Notes: generated from the letters alone by a model not told the origin. A stretch of 64,000 bases of DNA from Pontibacter burrus (GCF_010686685.1 NZ_JAAGWD010000002.1:558001-622000); one strand, 5' to 3'. Numbered from the stretch's first letter, positions 8,793 through 17,828 are shown. Numbers and translations are program-made.

Positions 8793-9566
8793 TTATTCGA
8801 AGCGCATGTGTTTTACAGATTCACCAGAGTTCTTCAGCTCAATCAGCGAATCAATGCCAATACTTAAGTGCTTTTCAACAAAAGAAGTAGTTACCAGTTT
8901 ATCGCTTTCTGATGTTTTCACGCCTTCAGGAATCATCGGGTTATCAGACACCAGCAGCAGTGCACCGTGTGGTATTTCATTAATAAAGCCTACTGTAAAA
9001 ATAGTGGCCGTCTCCATGTCGATACCCATGGCGCGAATCTGGCGAAGATAATCTTTAAAGTCTTCGTCGTGCTCCCAAACGCGGCGGTTAGTGGTATACA
9101 CCGTTCCGGTCCAGTAGTCAAGCTCGTGTTTTTTGATCATGGATGACACAGCACGCTGCAAACGAAACGACGGCAGAGCAGGAATTTCAGGTGGCAGGTA
9201 ATCATCAGATGTACCCTCGCCACGGATTGCTGCAATCGGAAGTATAAGGTCACCGATCTGAGTTTTACGCTTCAATCCACCGCATTTGCCAAGGAACAAG
9301 GCTGCTTTTGGTTTGATAGCAGAGAGCAAATCCATTACTGTTGCTGCCATAGCGCTACCCATACCAAAATTTATAATGGTAATGTTATTGGCTGTTGCGG
9401 TTTGCATCGGCTTGTCTAGACCGTTGATTTCAACTTCAAAACGGTCGGCAAACATGCGCACGTAATTTATAAAGTTAGTGAGCAGAATATACTCACCAAA
9501 CTCGTTGAGTGGCACACCCGTGTAGCGGGGCAACCAATCATTAACGATCTCTTCTTTCGTCTTCAT
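8793..9566 (-). CDS. amn: AMP nucleosidase
   Basis: 257 aa, the short phosphorylase-like form of AMP nucleosidase common in Bacteroidota; the longer E. coli Amn has an extra N-terminal domain. The enzyme splits AMP into adenine and ribose 5-phosphate, in purine salvage. The nucleoside phosphorylase fold is visible in FGMGSAMAATVMDLL, ALFLGKCGGL, the region GIDMETATIFTVG (GxDMExA, base-binding) near residue 185, and LLLVSDNPM. Cytoplasmic, with no signal peptide. It is the first gene of a two-gene unit with the amidohydrolase. It diverges from the HsdR_N-like gene with about 90 bp between starts. Confidence 0.85.
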   Translation of the reverse strand: MKTKEEIVNDWLPRYTGVPLNEFGEYILLTNFINYVRMFADRFEVEINGLDKPMQTATANNITIINFGMGSAMAATVMDLLSAIKPKAALFLGKCGGLKRKTQIGDLILPIAAIRGEGTSDDYLPPEIPALPSFRLQRAVSSMIKKHELDYWTGTVYTTNRRVWEHDEDFKDYLRQIRAMGIDMETATIFTVGFINEIPHGALLLVSDNPMIPEGVKTSESDKLVTTSFVEKHLSIGIDSLIELKNSGESVKHMRFE

Positions 9567-9655
9567 AAAATAAATATACTTAATTAGATATAAAAAATCC
9601 GCCTTGGCAGCCGGTGCTGCGGGGGCGGAGCGTCAGAAAATGGCTAACTTGCACT

Positions 9656-10105
9656 ATGGATGCACTCAATCTGCCACCTTTCGAACACAAAATTACAAAA
9701 TCCGGGGCGAATTATCTCATTTTTGATATACTCCGTCGTAAGAATATAGTTCTAACCCCGGAGGAATGGGTGCGGCAGCATTTTTTGCATTACCTTCTAA
9801 ACAGCCTTGGTTACCCCAAAAGCCTGATCAGTATCGAGCGCGGTACCACATACAACAAGTTGCAGAAACGCACTGATTTGTGTGTATACGACACTTCTGG
9901 TAGTCCTTATATGCTGGTTGAGTGCAAAGCAGCTGCTGTACCTATTACGCAGGATGTAGTAAAGCAGGTGTCGGTATATAATCAAACTATAAAAGCGAAG
10001 GTTGTAGTTATTACCAATGGTCTAGATCATTACTGCTGGCTTGTTGATTTTGAATCGCGTCAGTTTAAGCCACTTCAGGAGATTCCGGTTTATAATAAGT
10101 TATAG
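9656..10105 (+). CDS. Type I restriction enzyme R N-terminal-like protein, stand-alone
   Basis: 149 aa from the ATG at 9656. An upstream extension to 9614 would add 14 unlikely residues. The protein looks like the HsdR_N_2 domain: a conserved start with LIFDILRRKNIVLTPEEWVRQHFLHYL, then RTDLCVYDTSG.PYMLVECKAA, which supplies the D...ExK residues of a PD-(D/E)xK nuclease core, and later ITNG. Full HsdR proteins have about 1000 residues with helicase motors. This single-domain version is widespread in Bacteroidota and its activity is not established. No modification methyltransferase lies nearby, so it is probably not a restriction system. It is followed by the first long intergenic repeat. Confidence 0.85.
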   Translation: MDALNLPPFEHKITKSGANYLIFDILRRKNIVLTPEEWVRQHFLHYLLNSLGYPKSLISIERGTTYNKLQKRTDLCVYDTSGSPYMLVECKAAAVPITQDVVKQVSVYNQTIKAKVVVITNGLDHYCWLVDFESRQFKPLQEIPVYNKL

Positions 10106-10116
10106 TATCTATATTG

Positions 10117-10700
10117 TCATGTCGAGCGTTAGTCGAGACATCTTATATGGCCTATAGCTATCTATAGTTGACAACTCGACACAAGCAGTTTGTTCTATAG
10201 TTTCCTCTTATCCTAAGAGCTTTACTCACCTATATGTTTCATCTCTAGCTTTGGTGCGCTCACGGCCGCGGGGCCCCGTCTTCGGGCATCGCGCTGCTGC
10301 CTTCTTGCTATCCTCGTGCCTCGGATTGGCTGCGCCACCGCAACAAGTCAAAGGCGCTCAACCCAAAGACTGAAATCACTCGATAGCTAAGCTATAGTTT
10401 AGTGAGCAGCTATAGTTGCATCGCCTTTCCGTGGTGGTAGTTTCTTGGGGCAGGCTGCGCCTGCCTATTCGTGGTCTGTAACTATAGCAAAAGCAGAATT
10501 CCCCTCTTGGGAGGGGTAAGGGTGGGTTAGAACACTAACTATAGAACTATAGATCAATTATAGTAGTAACAGAAAATTCCCCGCCTTAGGTAAGGAGGGG
10601 ATAGGGGTGGTTGGACCAACGCCAACTATAGAACGACAGCCGCAACTATAGTAAATACCCCGATCCAAGAAATCCACTAATCCCCTTAGCCACCGGTTCA
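10117..10700. repeat. Long composite intergenic repeat, copy 1
   Basis: About 585 bp fill the gap (10106-10712) between two convergent genes and align with copy 2 at 40445-41126. Modules in order: a GTCAT...GAGC...GACATCTTAT lead-in; a block with ACAAGCAG and CTATAG; a 46-bp GC-rich block at 10249-10294 identical to 40598-40643; a diverged 56-bp centre; a 38-bp block at 10351-10388 identical to 40720-40757; a GGCAGGC-TGC-GCCTGCC hairpin near 10452; a CCCCTCTTGGGAGGGG module near 10501; a GTTGGACCAAC palindrome; and an AATCC-rich tail. It contains 10 CTATAG motifs. There is no transposase, and no credible ORF. Confidence 0.85.
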
Positions 10701-10712
10701 AAAAACTACACG

Positions 10713-12032
10713 TTACAGCAATTGCTTTATAACCTTAGCCAGCTCACCAGTTAATGCTCTTCGAGAGAAACGAGCGTGGTTAATGTAAGGAAGATCCAGG
10801 TTCGGATTGATTTTCCAGGCTTTGCTCATCTGGGTCATGTGGTCCAGCATCAGGTCGTAGGCTGTGTAGTGGAACAAGCGGCCTGCTCCGCATTCGTCTA
10901 TGATCTGGTCCATGGCTGAGTGCACAGGGCCTAAAGCAACTATAGGTTTATTGGATGCTAAATACTCAAACAGTTTGCCAGGTACGTTAGCGTACACACT
11001 ATCTACCTCTGCAATAGAGAGCAGCAGCACTGTACTTTCCATCATGTACTTTATGGCTTCCTGGTGCGGTACATACGAGATGTATTCTGTGATGCCTTCC
11101 AGCCCTGCTTTTGCAATTCTTTGTTTTACGCCATCCGATACCTTGCCTACAAAACGGAGTTTATAGTTTATTTCGCTGTGCGTTGAGAGCAAATTGGCAA
11201 TCACTTTCAGGAACACATCGATGTTATAGTTCTCAGCAATGGTGCCTGTATAGGTGATCAGGAAGCAATCTTCCGGCGGATTGCTCTGGAAGATAAAATC
11301 GTCTTCGTCGTAACCATTTGGTATCACATGAATCTTATCGGCTGTAATGTTGGCCGGCTTGTTCATAAAGAGCCGTTTGGTATCGTCGCTGGTAACAATA
11401 ATGGCATCGGCCTGCTCTAACACCTGGCGCTCATACTTTTCATCCAGACGGCGGGCAATAGGCGTATGCATCAGCTGGTCGTAGTAGTGGATGTTGGTCC
11501 ACGGGTCGCGCAGGTCTGCAATCCAGGGTAGCTTGTATTTCTGCTTTAGCTTAAGCCCGATCAGCTGCGATGAGTGAGGAGGACTTGTGGTTATAATAGC
11601 ATTGTATTTACCGGCAACTATAAGTTCTTCGGCTTTCTGAAGGGCATGCTTGTTCCAGCCAACACGGGCGTCCGGAATAAACATATTGCCGCGTACAAAC
11701 TTAAAAACCTTGTCCAGGAAGCTGTCTTTGGTTTTCTGATTGGCAAAGCCGCTATAAGGAATTTCTTTTTTACCGGAAAGCTTTTTATAATACTCGAAAG
11801 GTTCGGAGGTAGCTGTTCGGTATACTTCAATTCCATCCGGAATCTCCTTTTCAAAAGTAGGGTCCAACAAAGCATAGGATGCCTGCTTTTCGTCCACGGT
11901 AAGTACACCCGGCTGCACACCAAACTGGGGCAGATATTTACAGAATTTTAAGCCGCGCTGCACGCCTGGCCCGCCCGAAGGAGGCCAGTAATAGGAGATA
12001 TATAGTAAGTTCGTGAGATCAGTGTTCTTCAA
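10713..12032 (-). CDS. Glycosyltransferase, family 4 type (GT-B fold)
   Basis: 439 aa. The N-terminus has LLYISYYWPPSGGPGVQRGLKF, typical of family 4 enzymes acting on polysaccharides, and the middle has IITTSPPHSSQLIGLKL and WIADLRDPW. The C-terminal nucleotide-sugar domain shows ITYTGTIAENYNIDVFL and VPGKLFEYLASNKPIVALGP, with the conserved Glu of the donor site. It is probably a cytoplasmic or membrane-associated enzyme adding a sugar to a lipid-linked glycan or exopolysaccharide. No other glycan gene is adjacent, so acceptor and sugar cannot be named. Confidence 0.88.
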   Translation of the reverse strand: MKNTDLTNLLYISYYWPPSGGPGVQRGLKFCKYLPQFGVQPGVLTVDEKQASYALLDPTFEKEIPDGIEVYRTATSEPFEYYKKLSGKKEIPYSGFANQKTKDSFLDKVFKFVRGNMFIPDARVGWNKHALQKAEELIVAGKYNAIITTSPPHSSQLIGLKLKQKYKLPWIADLRDPWTNIHYYDQLMHTPIARRLDEKYERQVLEQADAIIVTSDDTKRLFMNKPANITADKIHVIPNGYDEDDFIFQSNPPEDCFLITYTGTIAENYNIDVFLKVIANLLSTHSEINYKLRFVGKVSDGVKQRIAKAGLEGITEYISYVPHQEAIKYMMESTVLLLSIAEVDSVYANVPGKLFEYLASNKPIVALGPVHSAMDQIIDECGAGRLFHYTAYDLMLDHMTQMSKAWKINPNLDLPYINHARFSRRALTGELAKVIKQLL

Positions 12033-12281
12033 AGCGGTATATTGCTTAGCTATTCGTTCAAATATAATAAATATAAAAACTAAATATGGCTTTACGGACC
12101 ACAGATTAAGGAGATCGGAATGTTTTGCAGAAAGGAGGCCTTCAAAATTATAATGCAGTTTTAGCGGAATGGGCCATTTAAAAAGTAACTATAAACTATA
12201 AATCAGCGTGGTTTAATAACTTTGCATCCCGCAAAACCACTAAATCAGTTCTGATCTGTGGTTCAGACAAGTAAATTTGTT

Positions 12282-12289
12282 TATTTTTG
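12282..12289 (+). promoter_or_regulatory. Probable -7 box of the ffh promoter
   Basis: TATTTTTG matches the Bacteroidota TANNTTTG box, 22 bp before the ffh ATG. A good TTTG at the -33 position is missing, only TGTGG near 12257. The implied leader would be about 15-20 nt. Confidence 0.45.
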
Positions 12290-12311
12290 TAGGTAAATCC
12301 AGAAGAAAGAG

Positions 12312-13652
12312 ATGTTTGATAATTTAAGTAACAAACTAGACCGTGCCTTTAAAACGCTTAAAGGCCAGGGAAGCATTACCGAAATAAACGTTGCTGCAAC
12401 TATAAAAGAGGTGCGCCGCGCCCTTGTAGATGCTGACGTAAACTATAAAGTTGCCAAAACTGTAACCGATAAGATCAAAGACGAAGCCATGGGCCGCGAT
12501 GTATTAATCGCAGTTTCACCAGGCCAGTTAATGGTTAAGATCGTGTATGAAGAGCTGACCCAGCTGATGGGCGGCGAAAAGCAGGATATCAACATTAAAG
12601 GTGATCCGGCGATTATCCTGATCGCGGGTCTGCAGGGTTCTGGTAAAACAACTTTTACCGGCAAGCTGGCAAACTACCTGAAAAAGCAGGGCCGATCTGT
12701 AATGGTAGCTGCCTGCGACGTGTACCGTCCGGCTGCTATTAACCAGCTGCAGGTGCTGGCCGAGCAGGTTGGCGTAGAGGCTTACACTGAAATGGATAAC
12801 AAAAATCCGGTTCAGATTGCCCAGAACGCCATAGAGCACGCTAAAAAAACAAACAAGAAAGTAGTTATCATCGACACCGCCGGTCGTTTGGCCGTGGACG
12901 AGGCGATGATGAAAGAAATAGCAGAGATCAAAGCGGCCATTAAGCCAACCGAGACACTGTTTGTAGTTGACTCGATGACGGGCCAGGATGCGGTGAACAC
13001 TGCCAAAACCTTCAACGACCGCATCAACTTTGATGGCGTGGTACTTACCAAGCTGGATGGTGACTCCCGTGGTGGTGCAGCCCTTTCTATCCGTGCTGTA
13101 GTTGAGAAACCGATCAAGTTTATCTCTACTGGTGAGAAGATGGAAGCGCTGGATCTGTTCTATCCGGATCGTATGGCACAGCGTATCCTTGGCATGGGTG
13201 ACGTTATTTCCCTTGTTGAGCGTGCGCAGCAGGCCTTTGACGAAGACGAAGCGAAACGACTGAACAAGAAGATCCGCAAAAACCAGTTCAACTTCGATGA
13301 CTTCCTGACGCAGCTGGAGCAGATTAAAAAGATGGGTGATATCAAAGACCTGGTAGGTATGATACCGGGCGTTGGTAAAGCCCTGAAAGATGTAGAAATA
13401 GACGACAACGCGTTTAAGCCTATCGAAGCCATTATCCGTTCGATGACACCAGCTGAGCGCGAGAACCCGGATATGATTAACGGCAGCCGCCGTGCCCGTA
13501 TCGCGAAAGGTTCTGGTACCGACATTACGCAGGTGAACAACCTGATGAAGCAGTTCAACGACATGCGCAAAATGATGAAGTCGATGAACAAGATGGCTGG
13601 CACCAAAGGCGGTATGGCCAACCTTGCTAAAATGATGGGTGGTCGCCGTTAA
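12312..13652 (+). CDS. ffh: Signal recognition particle protein Ffh (SRP54)
   Basis: 446 aa, normal for Ffh. This GTPase binds 4.5S RNA and signal sequences emerging from ribosomes and delivers the complexes to FtsY at the inner membrane. The helical N domain covers about residues 1-95. The G domain follows with P-loop GLQGSGKT at 106-113, DTAGR at 188-192 and TKLDGDSRGG near 245. The M domain (from about 300) contains MIPGVGKAL and ends in a Met-rich tail with MRKMMKSMNKM, which binds signal peptides. The purine-rich AGAAGAAAGAG lies just before the ATG. A terminator shared with the convergent ATPase gene follows. No SRP RNA gene was found nearby. Confidence 0.97.
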   Translation: MFDNLSNKLDRAFKTLKGQGSITEINVAATIKEVRRALVDADVNYKVAKTVTDKIKDEAMGRDVLIAVSPGQLMVKIVYEELTQLMGGEKQDINIKGDPAIILIAGLQGSGKTTFTGKLANYLKKQGRSVMVAACDVYRPAAINQLQVLAEQVGVEAYTEMDNKNPVQIAQNAIEHAKKTNKKVVIIDTAGRLAVDEAMMKEIAEIKAAIKPTETLFVVDSMTGQDAVNTAKTFNDRINFDGVVLTKLDGDSRGGAALSIRAVVEKPIKFISTGEKMEALDLFYPDRMAQRILGMGDVISLVERAQQAFDEDEAKRLNKKIRKNQFNFDDFLTQLEQIKKMGDIKDLVGMIPGVGKALKDVEIDDNAFKPIEAIIRSMTPAERENPDMINGSRRARIAKGSGTDITQVNNLMKQFNDMRKMMKSMNKMAGTKGGMANLAKMMGGRR

Positions 13653-13676
13653 GCGATACTATAAACTATAATAGAG

Positions 13677-13708
13677 AAGGCTGAGCATGTAACGTGTTCA
13701 GCCTTTTG
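13677..13708. terminator. Bidirectional terminator between ffh and the ATPase gene
   Basis: AAGGCTGA and TCAGCCTT form an 8-bp stem with T-rich flanks (CCTTTTGTTTT on the plus strand), between convergent stop codons at 13652 and 13717. Confidence 0.7.
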
Positions 13709-13716
13709 TTTTATAG

Positions 13717-16464
13717 TTACCTTTTTGTGCGCTCTAACCTGAACCTGATGCTTTTCTCGATAGTGATGATGGTGGAAAGGATAATACCGGCCCCAAAAAT
13801 ACGAAGCAGCTGCCCCAGCTCCAGCGGATGAGTGTCGAACACCGACTGCATAAACGGACTATAGATGAATAAAGCCTGAAAAAAGAACATGGCAGCTATA
13901 CCATAATACACCCACATATTACTAAACACCCCGATCCTGGTAATTGGCCTGACAAGTGAACGGCAGTTAAGCAGGTAAAAGGACTCCAGCACCACAAATA
14001 CCGTTGTAACTATAGTTTGCGCTTGGGCCATAGTGGCGCCCTGGTTCAGTTCATACAGGTACAAGCCATACGCTGCAATCAGTAAAAGAATACCGACCAG
14101 CAGTGTGCGCATAATCAGATCGAAAGTGAGGATAGGCCTGTTGGCAGGGCGGGGAGGACGTTCCATTATTCCCGGCTCTTTTGGCTCGAAGGCTAGTGTA
14201 AGCCCTAAGAGTACCGAAGTGGTCATGTTAATCCAGAGCAGGTGCAGCGGTTGCAGGGGCAGTTGCGTGCCAAGTGCAACAGCAGTAAGTATCACCAGGC
14301 TTTCGCCCAGGTTGGTAGGCAGCGTCCAGACAATAAACTTGGTAAGGTTATCGAACACTCCACGGCCTTCTTCCACAGCGCCTTCAATAGAAGAGAAGTT
14401 GTCATCCGTGAGCACCATGTCGGATGCATCTTTGGCCACATCGGTTCCGGTAATGCCCATCGCAATACCAATATTTGCCTGTTTCAGGGCAGGGCCGTCG
14501 TTCACGCCGTCACCGGTCATGGCTACGATATGGTTCCGGGCCTGCAGGGCTTTTACCAAACGCAGCTTCTGGTCAGGGGCAACGCGTGCAAAAACAGCAA
14601 CTTCCTCAGCTATAGTTTCCAGTTCCTTATCGCTTTTCTGCTGTAACTCCTTTCCGGTTAGCGCTACCAGTTTGTCATTCTCTTTTCTTCCTGTCAGCCC
14701 GATCTGCCCGGCAATGGCCGTAGCCGTGATGGAATGGTCGCCGGTAATCATTTTTACATCAATACCAGCCAGCTGACATAGCTTAACTGCCTCAATCGCT
14801 TCTTTGCGCGGTGGATCAATCATGCCCTGTAAGCCCAGAAATACCATGCCTGTTCTCGTATCGTCGTGGGTGATGTCGCTTTTAGCTTCCGGTGCGGTAG
14901 CCATTGCAAATGCCAGTACACGCAAGCCTTCTGCAGCCATCTGTTCCACCTGTCGGTTCAACTCTTCGCGATTCAGGTCGGCCAGGTCGCCATTCGGTAG
15001 CAGCATTTTCCCGCACCGTTCCATCATGGCCTCTACTGACCCCTTCAGGTAAATAACCGTTTCCGGCCCAGTATGCAGGGTTGCCATGTACTGATATTCC
15101 GACTCAAAAGGGATTGTGTCTTTTCGGGGGAGTTCGGCCGTCAGCTTATCGGTTTCTATACGGGCTTTTTGGGCAGCAACTATAAGTGCGCCTTCGGTTG
15201 GGTCACCTTCGATAATCCATTGTCCCTCTTCCTCTTTCAGACAGCTGTTGTTGCAAAGTAATCCAGCTTTCAGGCATTGCTCCAGCGCTACATTACTGTT
15301 TAATTCCGTTTTTACATCGCCTTCCAGAATCTCGCCTTCCGGCCTGTAGCCAAGCCCTGATACAGTGTATAGCTTGCCACCAGCCATAAGTTGCTGCACC
15401 GTCATTTGATTTTCGGTTAGGGTGCCGGTCTTGTCAGAACAGATAACGTTGGTGCTGCCCAGGGTTTCTACGGCTACCAGTTTGCGGATAATGGCTTTAC
15501 GTTTGGCCATCTTGGAAACGCCCAGTGCCAGCATAATAGTTACAGCAACAGGTAGGCCTTCCGGTATGGCACCAACTGCCAGTGCCACTGCCACCATAAA
15601 AGTATCTGCAACAGGTGCGCCCCTGGAATACTCAACTATAAAAACAGCCGCAGCCAGGGCAAGGATAACCCACAGCATCAGACTGCTGAATTCTTTAATT
15701 TTTATAGTAAGCGGTGTTTCTAAATCCTGGGCTGCGGAAATGGAGGTCTGGATTTTGCCTACCTCGGTCAGGTCGCCGGTAGCGGTTACAACCCCTTTTC
15801 CATGGCCATAGGTAACGACAGTAGAAGAGAAGCCCATGCCTATGCGGTCGCCCAGTACATCATCTGGAGCCATAGGTTCATCATGCTTCTCCACTGCTAC
15901 CGATTCCCCGGTCAGGGCAGATTCATCCACTTTCAGATCGCGGGCATGCACCAGGCGCACATCAGCGGGAAACTTGTCGCCGGATTGCACCAGTACAATA
16001 TCGCCGGGCACCAGTTCCTGGGCATCTATCTGCTGTTTCTGACCATTGCGGAGCACCATTGCCCGAGGCGTCATGCTCTTGGCCAAAGCGTCAATAGCAT
16101 CCAACGCTTTGGATTCCTGCACATAGCCTATGATCGCGTTCACAAATACAACCGCAAAAATCACAATGGCATCGGTATATTCCTGCAGGTACAAGGTTAT
16201 TACAGTAGCGGCCAGCAGAATGTAGATCAAAGGCTGATGGAATTGCAGCAGGAACCGCATGATGGCGCTCTGTTGCTTTTTAGGTGTCATGATGTTAGCG
16301 CCGAATTGGGCTCTTCGCCGTTCAACTTCCTCGCCGGTAAGGCCTGCGTCAGCTGAAACCTGTAGTGCTTGCAGAACCTGCTCTGCTTCCATAGCGTGCC
16401 AGGCGGGCTGCTTGCCTGCAACCAACACCTCTTTCTGTAGCTTTTGATCTTTGGTTAAATCCAT
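13717..16464 (-). CDS. Cation-transporting P-type ATPase (P2A-like)
   Basis: 915 aa with the full P2 layout: N-terminal cation ATPase domain, actuator motif TGES at 185-188, PEGLP at 301-305 in M4, phosphorylation motif DKTGTLT with Asp344, the hinge TGDGVNDGPALKQA, and a C-terminal bundle of four membrane helices. It pumps cations across the inner membrane at the expense of ATP. By comparison with SERCA, the M4 Glu (in PEGLP), the M5 Asn and Glu (in TNLGES) and the M6 Asn and Thr (in WINMTTS) are present, but the M6 Asp of the Ca2+ sites appears replaced by Ser. Ca2+ specificity therefore cannot be assumed. It is monocistronic. Confidence 0.92.
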   Translation of the reverse strand: MDLTKDQKLQKEVLVAGKQPAWHAMEAEQVLQALQVSADAGLTGEEVERRRAQFGANIMTPKKQQSAIMRFLLQFHQPLIYILLAATVITLYLQEYTDAIVIFAVVFVNAIIGYVQESKALDAIDALAKSMTPRAMVLRNGQKQQIDAQELVPGDIVLVQSGDKFPADVRLVHARDLKVDESALTGESVAVEKHDEPMAPDDVLGDRIGMGFSSTVVTYGHGKGVVTATGDLTEVGKIQTSISAAQDLETPLTIKIKEFSSLMLWVILALAAAVFIVEYSRGAPVADTFMVAVALAVGAIPEGLPVAVTIMLALGVSKMAKRKAIIRKLVAVETLGSTNVICSDKTGTLTENQMTVQQLMAGGKLYTVSGLGYRPEGEILEGDVKTELNSNVALEQCLKAGLLCNNSCLKEEEGQWIIEGDPTEGALIVAAQKARIETDKLTAELPRKDTIPFESEYQYMATLHTGPETVIYLKGSVEAMMERCGKMLLPNGDLADLNREELNRQVEQMAAEGLRVLAFAMATAPEAKSDITHDDTRTGMVFLGLQGMIDPPRKEAIEAVKLCQLAGIDVKMITGDHSITATAIAGQIGLTGRKENDKLVALTGKELQQKSDKELETIAEEVAVFARVAPDQKLRLVKALQARNHIVAMTGDGVNDGPALKQANIGIAMGITGTDVAKDASDMVLTDDNFSSIEGAVEEGRGVFDNLTKFIVWTLPTNLGESLVILTAVALGTQLPLQPLHLLWINMTTSVLLGLTLAFEPKEPGIMERPPRPANRPILTFDLIMRTLLVGILLLIAAYGLYLYELNQGATMAQAQTIVTTVFVVLESFYLLNCRSLVRPITRIGVFSNMWVYYGIAAMFFFQALFIYSPFMQSVFDTHPLELGQLLRIFGAGIILSTIITIEKSIRFRLERTKR

Positions 16465-16895
16465 CTTTTAAGGACACCTGTGGTAGTCATACGATATATG
16501 CTAACACCCGGCATATACAGAATTGTTGCTCTCTCAGGTTAACATGTAACTTATCTGCTACTTCCTAAACGCCCACCAACTATAGCTACAGGCTGCCAAA
16601 ACATAATCTGCACCAGGGTGTTGATATTATAAATGCAACGATTTAAACTGTTGTATTTCAGTTTATTGGCTCCTGACTTATCAGATACTGTGTTCTTATA
16701 TAGTTGAACATGCTCGCAGCCAGCTACACATAAATTTTAGCGAAGGCAATTATTCAAAGCTATTGCATAACTATAAGAACTTTGATGATAAGTATCAACT
16801 TAGTTAATGATAGTTGTTATGGTTAACCAGCAGAGAGCCAGGTAATTTTGTGTAATTAAAAAAGTAAATATTGTAGTACAAAAAACTATAAAACC
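16465..16895. other. Intergenic region between divergent ATPase and stress-protein genes
   Basis: 431 bp of AT-rich DNA that should hold both promoters. TAAATATTG near 16864-16872 resembles a -7 box of the stress-protein gene but is not a clean match. I see no RNA gene, and no repeat other than occasional CTATAG/TATAGTT motifs. Confidence 0.45.
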
Positions 16896-17747
16896 ATGAA
16901 AACATTTCTTGTTCCTGTTGATTTTTCTGAAAACTCTGAACGTGCACTTGAATACGCCATTGACCTGGCTGCTCAGGCAGAAGCCCGGATTGTAGTACTG
17001 CATGCCCTGGAAATCACGCCGATGCTGCCTAGTTTGCAGAATAACAGCGCTACAGATAATGCAGAGCAGAAATTGTTGTCCTTGATCGATCAGTTTGGCC
17101 AGCAGAATGTGCAGATAGAGTACATGATTACAGAAGGAAATCCTGTTGGAGATATCAGTAAAGCAGTTGAAGACCTTGAGGTAACCCTCGTTGTAATGGG
17201 AACAGGTGGTGCTAAAAACTTTACCAGAAAGATGTTCGGTACTACAACCGAAGCCATTGCAAAACGCGGCCTGTGCCCGGTATTAGCCATACCTGAAGGA
17301 GCCGAAATTAAACCATTAAAAAATATAGTTTATGCTGCTGACCTCGAGAATGGCGACCAGCTGACTGTAATGCAATTGATGCAGTTTAAACAACTGATGA
17401 ACGCCGATCTTACCTTCCTGCATATCAAGAACGACAAACAGCCGGACTACATCGACAACGAATATATTAAAGGTGAGCTGGTGAAGCAGTTCCCGGAGGC
17501 AGAGATTAACTTCGTGGAGCTGGAGCATAAAGATGTGGCAGAAGGCATCTCGAATTACGTGCACGAGCAAGGCGCCGACCTGTTGAGTTTTACAATTCTG
17601 AACAGGATGTTCCTGGAGAAGATACTGCACAGCAGCTTAACCTCGAAACTGCTTCAAACGCTTAAACTGCCAATGCTTGCTTTCCCTGAAAACGGAAACC
17701 TACTGAACCTGCAGCCAAGAGAAGTAGCAGAAGTATATAACGGGTAA
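16896..17747 (+). CDS. Universal stress protein, two UspA domains
   Basis: 283 aa containing two UspA folds, residues about 1-145 and 150-275. The first begins KTFLVPVDFSENSERALEYAIDLA and carries VVMGTGGAKNFTRKMFGTTTEAIAKRGLCPVLAIP, close to the nucleotide-binding G-2x-G-9x-G-S/T pattern. The second domain (IVYAADLENGD to LPMLAFPE) lacks a clear ATP-binding signature, as is common in Bacteroidota tandem Usps. Such proteins accumulate under starvation or oxidative stress and are cytoplasmic; their biochemical role is not settled. Monocistronic and convergent with the guanine deaminase gene. Confidence 0.88.
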   Translation: MKTFLVPVDFSENSERALEYAIDLAAQAEARIVVLHALEITPMLPSLQNNSATDNAEQKLLSLIDQFGQQNVQIEYMITEGNPVGDISKAVEDLEVTLVVMGTGGAKNFTRKMFGTTTEAIAKRGLCPVLAIPEGAEIKPLKNIVYAADLENGDQLTVMQLMQFKQLMNADLTFLHIKNDKQPDYIDNEYIKGELVKQFPEAEINFVELEHKDVAEGISNYVHEQGADLLSFTILNRMFLEKILHSSLTSKLLQTLKLPMLAFPENGNLLNLQPREVAEVYNG

Positions 17748-17795
17748 CTATAAACTATCCGGCTCAAGCCTATAGTTAGTAGGAGTCTGAACAAT

Positions 17796-17828
17796 AAAGT
17801 CCTTTACCAGATCAAGGTAAAGGACTTT
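17796..17828. terminator. Bidirectional terminator between the usp and guaD genes
   Basis: AAAGTCCTTTACC and GGTAAAGGACTTT form a 13-bp perfect stem with a short loop (AGATCAA), between convergent genes, with T-rich sequence on both sides. Confidence 0.8.

Noticed and set aside
9614..10105. Restriction-modification locus around the HsdR_N-like gene
   Set aside because: No methylase, specificity or helicase gene is present on either side.
10249..10294. 46-bp GC-rich identical block as part of an rRNA or tRNA gene
   Set aside because: It has no tRNA arms and does not match any conserved rRNA segment I know.
10117..10700. Long repeat as an insertion sequence
   Set aside because: No transposase frame, no terminal inverted repeats bounding the element and no target duplication were visible.
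12033..12311. SRP RNA gene next to ffh
   Set aside because: The conserved SRP RNA tetraloop and internal-loop sequence was not found in this gap.
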